Both the position numbers and the translations under genes were made by a program. Below are positions 12,918 through 24,900 of a stretch of 64,000 bases of DNA, piece by piece. The stretch lies in contig CM067062.1 in the NCBI GenBank assembly GCA_033980235.1, positions 9,451,027 to 9,515,026 of the forward strand, read 5' to 3'. A model generated the notes under the pieces. The model was given only the letters and a program-made list of their open reading frames with translations. It did no database searches and was not told where the DNA came from. The number at the start of each line of letters is the position of its first letter. Within the stretch, counting starts at the first letter, position 1. The DNA is from Diadema setosum. Its lineage: Eukaryota; Echinodermata; Echinoidea; Diadematoida; Diadematidae.

Positions 12918-15893
12918 GTGAGTCTCTGGCCACATGGCCAGTGGCAGACCTACCTGGGCCCTGTTTCATAAAGCTGTCTGTAAAGTTACGCACAACTTTA
13001 CTAACGACTTCAGTATGGCAAGCCAAGTGGGTTTCCTAATCATTGTTAATTTCAGTAGCTAAAGTTGAAATTTGCAGATAATTAATAATTATTCTTTAAC
13101 AGGGGTTTTTAGTTGAAAGAGTATTTTTGCCCCAATGAAGATGAAATCTTGACATACAGCAAGGTTGCATACAGTCATACAATGTACTTTGTTCAAATGT
13201 AAGAGAGAAAATGGTCACATGTATTGGCATGTCATATTTAATTAATACGTCATAAAGTCATGCGTAACTTTGTAACTGCGTAACCAACTATCCAAAAACA
13301 GAGATTTTGATCACCAAAAGAGTCACATATTTTGACAATCTTTTTCTTATATCAGAATAAGCCAAAATATTATATTAAGTGTGCACCAGATTGCACAATT
13401 TACAGCGTAAAAGTGCTCAAGCTGCTGACTGTGGTATGTGTGTTCTGTTCTCGGTTTGATGTGCATTTTTTATGGGGGGATTGTAAAGTCGGTAAGATGG
13501 AGTGCAGTTTAAGATAGGGTGTGGTAACGAAAAAATATGATGTACATGGAGTAGAAATAGTCACGGCACTTCTCACCACAGAGTATGACAGCAGACCGCT
13601 TCCCAATGTCTTCAAACACGGGGAATACCTCAACCGCAGAAATTACTCGTACCCACCGTCAGATTACTAATAATAGCAAGAGGGACGTAATCCGGGGAGA
13701 TTAATTTGGTCGCAGATTTGTGGTCAAGAATATTGGCAATCTAAAGTGACATGGGGATGATTAAAATTAGTTCCCCCCGAATTAGTCAACCTGCGTAAAG
13801 ACGTATGCTGGAGTGGCGAATTCCCTTTGTTGTCTGCCTGGGGTGGAGTTGGATGGGATAGCGTCATCGCTCACCGGTAGCAAAATTTCACATGACGTTG
13901 ACCTCTACTTGGTCATAGTGGGCAGCAAGCAGATGTCTACTAAAGAAAATATACTCACCTGATAATTACATGTATCTATGTCTTTGATGGGAGCCCCACT
14001 TAACCCGTTGAAGACCAGTCCCGAGCGTACTCGCGCAGGTGTCTATGGGAAACATGCTCGTCCTAAATGGGTTAAAAGAGTGACAGTCCTTTGCATGTTA
14101 ATTTCACCACATTATCAGAGACTCCAGCATAGCTTAAAGGGCTGGTATAGTGTTGGTGGGTTGAAGATTGGGCTTTTAAGTTTTTGCAAGATACTGAGAA
14201 ACCACTTATGAAATGTTACAGAGCGAACCATTCTAAGGGGAATTCAAAGTTTATTTAATGAAAATCGGTTTTGAAATGGCTATATGAGATATCCAAAACA
14301 AAGTAAACCAAAGAGATCCTAATAAAAGTAGGGTCCAACCTTTTATTAGTATTGAATGTTTTGGGTATCTCAGCCATTTCAGAACCAATTTTCATCAAAT
14401 AAACTTTGAATTCCTCTTGGAATTACTTGTATTGTTCTTTCATATTTCGTAAGAGGTTTTTCATTATCTCATGAAAAATGTTAAAAACCTGAAGCCAGGT
14501 CTCTACCAAAACTGTACAAACCGCCCTTTAACCAGGCCATACATTGTATCTTGACACACTATTGCTGTCCCACATTTATGTCTCAAAGTGATAACAATTA
14601 TAGATATTTCATTTTCCTCACTGTAAATGCCTTTTGCTAACACATCCCAGATAGGGGACTGATAATGTACAGTCCTAAAATTTGATACATGCCAGTGGGA
14701 TGCCAGTGGGATGCCAGTGGGATCCCTGGGGCTTGTTGGATTGCATGATAGTGTGGCATCCTGTTGGTGGTAAAACCAATGCCTTACACTCACACAGTGG
14801 TTCATTCTGGTATAAGCCAGACACTCAACCTTGCTCACATTGCTCACATGCACTCTTTTTCAATGACTGTGTGTATATGTTTGTATTTGTATGTGTGTGT
14901 GTGTGTGTGTGGAGGGGGATGGTAGACAGTTTGCATGGGTTAATTCTGGGGGGCATTTCATGAAGGAACTTGTCGGATAAAATATCTGACAAGTCAGTTA
15001 TATCCGGACAAGTTTTGAGAAATTCTTTAGTCTGATTGGCTGATTTCTCTGAACTTGTCGGATATAACTGACTTGTCAGATATTTTATCCGACAAGTTCC
15101 TTCATGAAACGCCCCCCTGGTCACCACTTATTAAAGGGGCAGCTTCATCTAAACAGAAGAACAGTTTAGAAAACAATCAAATGAGCACCATCATACCATA
15201 AAACAGTTAGAGAGAGGAAGCACCATAAAACCACCCACTTTGATTTCTGTAGAGAATGTTAAAGTGGACACCATGCTTGAGATAACACCTATGTCCACAC
15301 AAGTCATTATTATCTGTATCTTGACAAGATAATGACAAGAATGGATAAAATGTATTGTTAACATTCAGAGTTACATTTGTATTTACCATTACTAAGCCAT
15401 TGTCAATAGAACCTGACGAGTCTTGTACTATGTCAGTGGAAATTTGGTAGTCCAGCGGGAAACCATCGAAACATGAAAAGAATATTTTACCAAAAGGCTG
15501 TTGAACAAAGCTGAGATAAGGCACAGGAAAAAAAAACAAACAGAAATTCACATCACAGGACAGCATTATGGCAATTCACATACTATTGTAATTTAGTATA
15601 GCAGTACCAGTACGTAGTCCATAAAGTGCCACTCCAATGTGTATAAAAGCAGCCTGATTGACTGATGTATTTTCACTTCCTTTTTTTTAGCTGCCCTCAT
15701 GCTACTGTCATGTTACCTTCCTTGAATACAAGATTTTGTTTGTTTATTTGCCTTTGGGGTGTTTTGTTTTGATTTTAATTTTTTTTACACAAAGATTACA
15801 TTTCTGCCACTTGTCTCAGAATCAGCAGTGCAGGTTCAAGTTCCTCATTTTTTTCCCTCCACTTGATTGATTGATTTATTAATTTATCATTGT

Positions 15894-15973
<80 letters not shown>

Positions 15974-18900
15974 TTATTCATTAATTCATTTATTTTTTTT
16001 GAGGGGGGGGGGGTGGATGAGACTCACAGATCCTTCTACCATGATGGGAGGAGACCCCGAAGACATCAAACATTGAGGGCAGGCCTTTATAGGACTGACT
16101 CATGTCAGTTTTGGGGTTTAGACAAGAAATAACATTTTGATGAACCTGTTCCTGTACCAGGCCAGAGGCTGTCACTCCAAACCACAGTGCGTAACGAGAC
16201 AGGAATGCGCAGGGACAAGCTTTGGGGAGGTCTAAACCGCCCGAGTATCGCAAAGTTTTTCAACCCAGCATATGGTGATGGCATGGCCCACACAAGAGTG
16301 CTGTCATTCCTTTAGTTTACGAAGTCACATTGGCGATCATTACTCTTTGTTCCTTAACCCTTTGAGGACGAGCCTCGAGAATACTCGGGCCAGTGTCTAT
16401 GGGAAATGCATGTTGTAGCAAAATCAGCCAGGTTAATGGTTTTGTGGTTGTTGTTTTTTCGTGGAATACGTGCTGGCCAAGGCATACCACTCGGTATATA
16501 CCTGCCGTTTGACTTCAATGCAATCTTTATACCTTTGGGCAACATCTTTTTGGAACTCTTTGGGAAGGCCACACCCAAAACACCACATGATAGATGAAAC
16601 ATGGCAGCAATTATCTCGTCACCCCTCCTTTGTCAGTGTCCTTGGTGCTGATGAGATGTTTGTGTATGCATGAATGTGTGTGAATGTTTATAACACAATC
16701 GCACCCTGATTCTCTAAACTCCTTTAAAGACTTTAAATACAAAATCGACTTGGTTCTGGCAGTGAAAGGGAAACATCATTGTAGAGGAGAATGTAAACCG
16801 AGAACATAATGCTGGTTATAGTTTGAGCCATTTAAGAGGAATTTCATGTTATCTTATCCCATTGTGCATGGTATTATGTTCACCTGCTTGACGCCGTTTT
16901 CCATCCAGGGGTCACCCTGCCACTCAGGGGATACCAGGAGGTACATGTAGGCCTATTGTGCACCTGCTTAGAGTGTGTATATGTCCTCCAGACCAATTAC
17001 CAGGTCTTTTTCCAGTTCACTATAAGAGAAGAGGGGGAAACTCTTTGAAATGTTTAGGTTGTGGCTGTACCGTCCATGGAACCCCTTTCTTTATAGCCCT
17101 TACGTCAGAGCCTTTAATCCTACCTGTAATTTTAGTGAGACAAAACCACTTGGGTGTCACAATGTTATGTTTCCACATGAACACACCCGTGAAGCCATAG
17201 AGATTAATAGGATTGTGTAATTCAAAAAATTCTTTGGTAGTTCAGGAAATAATTTTCCTGGTATCGCATAGCAATTTGCTATGCATTTTGGTATGACTGC
17301 TATACAAAATGTAATTTGCATAGCAGTTTCATTACATAGACTTTTATACCATTTTGTTGAAAATGTATGTCCATCGACAACTATATTCAATTTCGAGAAG
17401 GAAAATCATTCCGTGTAGTTCGATTCAGGAGATTAATACATTACTCCATGGGGAAAGGATGGCAGTTGATATAACAGAATGCATATAAAGTGCAACATGA
17501 ACTAATGTTGTATGTATGACAGACAATCATTTCTCTGTTTGTTTATTGTATGTTTTTAAGGGGATGTAGAAAACTTTATGCATGGCGTTTTACTCGCACA
17601 TACATGGGGTCCTTCTGAAACTTGTACCCTGAACCTTGCCGTACATTTGCATGTCTGGATCAGACATACTGTCCAACGAACCACCATGCCAATGTGCATA
17701 CCTACGGGCAGGCTTTGACATGATTCAGCCAGTGTCACACACCCTGTCTTCTTCCCGTGAACCAAAACGGGGGATTAGATCCCGGAGACGTGTTCAACTG
17801 GAGTTGAGGATGACAAGTTTAGGGATACCAAGGGGTATCCAGGGGTCTGACCTGGGCACCCAACCACTCTCTATTACTAGACATGTCATTTCTTGTTTGT
17901 TTAGTTCTTTTTCCTTCTCTTTATGTTTCCCGTTTTCCCCCTTAACCTGTTGAGGACGAGTCCCGAGTATACTCGGGCAAGTGTCTATAGGAAATGTTTG
18001 TTGTACAGGTAGCAAAATCAGCCCGTCCTCAATGGGTTAAATTTTGATTCATTGGTGTGTATTGCATGTCCTTTGTAGGTTGTAGAAAAAAAAAGGAAAC
18101 TAGAGTCTAAGTTTTAGAAGGGAAATTTAATTTGAGCAAGATGATGTTAAGACTCTATTCAGTTATGTGTGGGAGTGTCTGTGCTTGGTTTTATGTTTAC
18201 TGTTTTGTTTTCTTTGTGTATATGTATTAAGAAATAAAAAAAAAGATATCTTATCAATTCATTTAAGATCCCTTATTTCTCTCACTTAGTTATCATTCAG
18301 TTCAAATCAAATTTCAGCCTTTTTCAATTTCATTTTGATTAATTAATCTGCTATTTGTATGAATATGGTGATATACAATATGTAACCACTTGATGCTGAG
18401 CCAAAATGTATTTCTTATTTAGGATCTACCAAAGTATTTTGGATAAGAAAAGTGTTATATTTAAATGTTTTGACCAAGGCTTGGTTATTTTGTAATACTT
18501 AGCTACAATGAGCCTATTTTTGTGTGAGACCCCCCCCCCCCCCCTTGCTGCCTGGACTTCCTTTTGATAAAGGATATGCTCTGTGTTTACAAGGCGTGAC
18601 CTTCATTTTTAAGCTATTGGCAGGATATATGATGTTTATGATGTAACCCCTTTTTACAGTATGTGCATCATTGCCTTCATCTTTTGCATCACTCCACTAC
18701 GTAGTGAATGAATGCTGCATATAAGAGAGATAGAGAGAGAGATATGGATGGACACACTCTTTGACATTCATATCCCAACAGACATTAAATAACATCTATC
18801 CATTTCTTTTGGGCATATACATACTCCCACATATAGACATATATGTATGTAAGTTTTAAATATCTTCACAGCTGCCAGATAACTTTCAAGTGAAAATTCT

Positions 18901-21900
18901 TACAGGAATGAAAAAGAAATGTTTGAGTTCAGATTAATCATATTGTATAGTGTGGTAGATATGATTGAGTAATTGATCCCTCTGAAAGAAATTGACATGA
19001 CGTCGATAATAATGAAACTGATTTTATAAAGGCTTTGACCACCATCTGAAGGTTAGCCTGTTGCTTTGTGGGATCAGGTATGCCAAGTGGAACAGTTCTA
19101 ATTTCATTGAATATTGTAATATCGTGGAGTAATGAGTTGACCCCTTCCTTTTCCTGTCTGTCATCAGGTGGACAAACTCAAGGAGGAGAATGCCAAGCTT
19201 CTGGCCCTCCAGAGGGGCAAGGACATACCCCTTCGGCCCAAGCCCAAGGATCTGGAGTCACTCCCGCCAACGTCAAAGCCGGGCCCCAAGCCAGCTCCCC
19301 CCAGCCGACGCCCAAAGTCCATGATCGAGCCGCGGGCATCTCAGAAGCCCTACGCAGTATGGAGACCGGTTGGTTCAAATGCGAAGCCGATGCCCCCTGC
19401 CAAGAGTGCTTCCAGTGGGGAGAGTGCAGACACCAAGGACATGGCAAAGGCCCAGAAACTGGCTGCTCCCAAGGGCCTAGAGACCATTAAGGATGATGGA
19501 CCAGAGGAGATGGTAAGCTGATGCTGGTTTCCATGGAGATGATTCACCTTACTTTATTTCCACTTGAATAGGGCATCATTTCTTCTTATTGGATATTTCT
19601 CTGTGGGGGTGTATTTACAGAGCAATCAATAAATTGCAGTGACAGATTTAGTGTAATGGAAGCAGTTATTACCCAATGTTTTCTCCTATCAAAGCTCCAT
19701 TGCTGATACTAGTCAGTGAATTTTTGACTGTGTCAATGTGGTCTAAGTTTTGTAATACATGTATATGTATCCTTTCCTTCAGAAATTCAAAGAAAATGGA
19801 AGTTATGGAATATACATTGTAATAATGAATGTGTAAGTCAAAGGAGACAAAAGATTGGAATGAGATCTTAAAATACGAGACTGAGGCAATTGCTGTATAC
19901 ATAGTATAATAATGTTTTTGGGTATCATTCAACTCACATCTTTGCTAAATGTCATTTGCTGTGCGGGTCAATTCGAATGGTATCCCTTGTTGACAGTGGT
20001 GACAGATCTGTGGTGGGAAAAATACTCGTTGCCACAAAAATGCCAATGGAATCACAACTTTTCCCATACTGAACCGATAGTACAGTTTTTTGCCAACATC
20101 GCTGTCGAGGATGGTCAAAAGTGGTGATTGCCAAAGCTTGAACCAAGATGACTGACCTGGAGTTTAATACTGTAGAATACCTTGTCTGTTTGTGTCCACT
20201 CCAGGCTTCCGTGGCTGAAGAGAACAGCGACAGACCGGTCAGTGAGGCGGGCAGTGAGTACGACAATGCCCAGCCGCAACCAGAAGATGAAAGGTGAGCC
20301 GAGCAGGATACACTCTTCTTAAAGGGAAGGCAAACCCAAAGAGCAATGTGGATTGAGTAAAAGTATTAGCAGTAGTAGAACACATCAGTGAAAATTTGAG
20401 AAAAAAATCGGACTATAGATGCAAAAGTTATGAACTTTTAACATTTTGGTGTTGAAACCGCTGGATGAGGAGACTACTAGAGGTTATGACGTATTAGAGG
20501 ACAACAATATAAAGAAACTACAGTCAAACTCGGATACCTCGACGTCGGATAAGCCGAATATCACTTACCTCGGGGGCAAAATGAAAGTCCCGATTGTTCC
20601 TATGGAGTTTCCGTGCATTAAAATTCGCGTAGCTCGAACAAAGATAACTCGAAGTTCGGTTACCTCGAAGGGAAATCTAATGTCCCGATCTTAATTAACT
20701 TATTGTTTTTCCCAGCATGTTGCTCGAATCGAAATTGCAAACATCACTCAGCATCTCCGATTAAGCGCGCGTGGACAGCGAAGACATGTCACAAATGTTT
20801 TCACACTCGATTGTAAATATTCTGAGACCCAGAACAATCGCGCGCCCTAGAAGAAATACCCGATACACAGCTGACAAGGAAAATCCCCAACACCTACCAA
20901 CACACGTACATGGTATGCACATAGCACCCGTGCCAATGGAGTGCTTTACGATAGCACTACGCGCTGCACCATCATTTGCTTTTCTTTAACCACTGTGTTT
21001 TGATTTTTGATCGAGTCATACCGTGCGCGTAGATTTCTCAACCGTCGGGGCGCACCTGCTTACGTTGACCGTTATATCTTTGCCATTAATCACGCTCCAC
21101 TGTCAAAACATCGATCTCCCTCGTAGTGCCTTTTTTTTTTAACTATTTTTTTTTTTTTTTGCCTTTCACGAAGTTTACTTCCCCGAGAACGCAAGCACTG
21201 AAACTTTTTTTTTTTCCCCAGCAATGCGATTATGAAAATCTGGAAGTATAGGCCGATCACAATGAAGAATAGAATACACAGGGCTCCGCACTTGTAAGTT
21301 TTATCGGGCCACCAATATCATTGATTTTTATTTTCTAGTGGTCGAAAGTAAAATCTGGTAACAAAAAAAAAATCAGGAAAAACATTACAAAAACTAAATC
21401 GGTCCTACTAAACAGAGACAAATTAATATTAAGCATTATTGAAGTGATACAGATGTCCATGTCTAAAACAAATGAATAGAAAATTTAATAATCTTACTCT
21501 GTGTTTAAAGATTTGACAAATAGGCGTAGATATTATAAAAGTTGATGCCCATATATTGAGGAGGTCAAAACTTACGTTTGAAATGAGAAAATGGGAGCAT
21601 TAGCTGACATTTGTTAGCATCCGACATTTGTTTTAGCATTGTAAAAAGCCGAAAGTTACCGTTATTCATTTTTAAATGTAAAAGCAAACAACCGACATTC
21701 ATTTTAGAATCTGACGGAGCTGAATACTATCCTAATCCATTTCCAAACGTGAAAGCAAACATCCGCTATTTGTTTTAGCATCTTACTGAGCGGATTAATA
21801 CCATTAATCATTTCCAAATGTTAAAGCAACAATCTGTTATTTATTCTTGCATCGTACGGAGCAGAATATTACCGTTATTCATTTCAAACATCCGACATAT

Positions 21901-24900
21901 ATTTCATTATCGAACGGAGCCGAATGTCACTGCTATCCACTTCCGAAAGTGAAATGAATCATCTGACAATTATTTTATCATCGCATGGAGCCGAATGTTA
22001 CTGTTTTTCATTTTTGAACGTCAAGGCAGACATCAGACATTTTGGACCATGAAACGTATAGCTGAATGTTACTGATATTTATTTCGAAATGTACCGTAGC
22101 AAATATCCAATATTTTTTATCATCGTATGGGGCAGAATGTTACTGCTGTTCACTTCCAAACATGCCAAATGTAAAGCAATCATTCGACATGATTATCATC
22201 TTCCGGAGCTGAATGCTATTGACATTTACTTTCGAACGTAAAAGCACACATCCGGCATTTATTTTATCAGCGTACGGAGTTGAATATTATTGTTATTCAC
22301 TTCAGAACATCAAAGCAAACATTCGACATTTATTTTAGCATCTTCCGGAGCTAAATGTTATTGCAATTTACTTTCGAATGTAAAAGCAAACATCCAGCAT
22401 TTATTTCATCATTGTCAGGAGTTGAATATTATTGTTACTCTTTTCCGAACGTCAAAGCAAACATCAAACATTAATTTTACCATTAAACGCAGCTGAATGT
22501 TACTGTTATTCATTTCGAAATTTTAAAGCAAACATCAGACAGTTATTTTAGCATCATATGGACATGATGGAGCAGAATATTACTGCTATTTTCTTCCGAA
22601 CATAAAAACGATCATCTGACATCTATTTTAGCATCTTCCGGAGCCGAATGCTATTGCTATTTACTTTCGAAAGTATATGGAAACATCCGACATTTATTTA
22701 ACCATCGTACGGAGTTGAATGTTATTGTTTTTCATTTCCGAACGTCATAGCAAAAATTCGACATTTATTTCAGCGTCTTCCGGAGCCGAATGTTATCCTT
22801 ATTCATTTCCGAACGCAAAATCAAATATCTAACATTAGTTTTAGCACCATACGGGGCTGAGTCTTATCGTTATTCATTTCCAAAAGTATGAGCAAACATC
22901 CGACATTTATTTTAGTATCATACCGAGTCGAATATTGCCGTCATTCATTTCCACAATTAAACGCAAACCCCTGACATTTATTTTAGCATCTTACGTAGCC
23001 GATTGTCACCGCTGTTCATTTTCAAAAGTAAAGGCAAACATCCAATTTTTTTTTTTTTTTTTTTTGGTGGCACGATCAGGCCACCAAAATCTTTATTTCT
23101 GAAATTTTGATTTCATTTCCGATTTTCACTCAATTCATTCATATAAAAGTTGATTCAATTCAAATTGACAAGCATGCAAACAATCAGTAGGCACTATAAC
23201 AGACACCATGTTGAACATCGATAAACGTCGAACATCGATAAACATCGGATAAGTCGAAGAAAATTCGACGTACGCGTACCTCGAAATTCGCGTACGTCGA
23301 ACCATTTTCTTCAGTCCCGACGACTTCGAGGTATCCGAGTTTGACTGTATAAAAGGAATTTCACAAAAATTCCTTTTTCTACCAAAATGAAAGACGTCTT
23401 GAGTAACCACTTTCAAAAAGCAGAGGGAATAAGTGCTACCCCTCACATATGTCAGTATCAAGTTGAGGGAATGTATAATTTTCATGATAAATGAATTTTT
23501 ACTGATTTCCCTTTATATTTTCGTTATATTGTAGTCCACTCATACGTCATAACCTCTAGTAGTCTCCTTTCCCAGCAGTTCCAACACCAACATTTTAAAA
23601 CTTCATAACTTTTGCATCGATTGCCCGATTTTCCACAAACTTTCACTGATGTGTTCTACCAATATTACTGCTTTCACTCAATCCACATTGTTCTTGGGGT
23701 TTTCGTTCCCTTTTAAAGTAACAGAACAGAGAATCTTAGTTCTGTTTCGAAGGATAAACCTCTTTCATGTGATTCATATTTGTTTGCTTGATGTTTATTG
23801 TATGTATCTTCTTTGTCATCTTTCTGTATTGTATGTGACTTTATTACTTTTGTGTATCCTCTGCACTATCCAAAATCACTTTCAATGCCTGGTGAAATCA
23901 TCTGATATACATCCAGTGAATACAAATATTCCCTGCTGTCTTTCCTGTGGCATAATCTGTTTTAATGAACTGGATGGGTAAATAGATTGTATATCATTCA
24001 TTGGTGTTATCTTACACCTTTCATTAGGAGTAAGTGGCATCAGTTGAGAACCTGTATGGTGCTAAATTCATAGACTTAGTAGTACTGTACAAATGTATTT
24101 CTTGTTATCTGCTGGTGATGCATGAAATGAACCTTGACATTATGTTGGTGAAATCCTGTGTCACTGTCGTTTACACAGCAATGAGAACCCATGTGAATTT
24201 TGCACTGAATATACCATCTTGACCTCACCCTCTCTTCCAGTTCCCCAATGCCGGAGTCCCCCGCGGTGCCCCTCCCCTCTACCAGCCCCACATCCCCACC
24301 GGCAAGCACCTCACCCCTGCCCACCGAAGGATCCCCAGAGCCAGAGGCTGGGGATGGAGCAGAGGAGAAGAGACCAACCCAGGAGGCAGTCGTCGGGACG
24401 ACGGAGAAGATAACCAGGAAGATTCAGACCTTACTGGCTGTAGCCCAGGAAGGCAAAGTCGATAGGTTGGTACTCTGTGTCTTTGTAGAGGGCAGGGTGT
24501 TATTTTCTTACTTTTAAATCAAGCTACAGTCAAACCCATCTATAGCGACTCCATTTGTAGTGACCACTAAATACAATGCCCCCCCCCAAAAAAAAAAAGC
24601 CATGTTAACGACCCAGTCTAGAGCAGCCACCTCTTTCTTCTCCCTTGGGGGGCCACTATAGACAGGTTTGACTGTATTATCTTCTTTTCTTTTGGTATTG
24701 TCATTAATTGTTGTTAATGGTGCTTGTAGTTTGTGAAGAGACAATGTTCAATCTGAGAGTTTGAGGAAAACATAGTAATACAATTATTGTAGAGATATTT
24801 TAGCTCATTAGGTAGTGTCATAATGATAGTGTCAATCCCCAGGATGTTCCCATCTCCATCACTTGGTGTATTGTAATTCAGCTTCAACTTGTGATTTTTA

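Larger units (their letters stand above)
20319..23716. mobile_element. Fold-back MITE family A, split by a TIR element
   Basis: TTAA at 20319-20322 and 23713-23716. The left part (to 20520) and right part (from 23348) together reconstruct one family A fold-back like 7893-8470, with CGCTGGATGAGGAGACTACT in the left arm and its complement on the right. A 2.8-kb element with its own TA duplication sits inside. The whole nest begins 26 bp beyond GIT exon C. Confidence 0.85.

Noticed and set aside
15207..15566. 119-codon open frame on the - strand with several N-x-S/T sites
   Set aside because: No similarity to a known family that I can name and no flanking exons; it ends near repeats.
19068..19490. 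140-codon + strand frame and 19178-19447 - strand frame
   Set aside because: Out-of-frame shadows of GIT exon B, open only because the exon is GC-rich.
21590..23045. Regularly spaced repeats resembling a CRISPR array
   Set aside because: The 71-bp units are contiguous and diverged with no unique spacers, and the genome is eukaryotic with introns.
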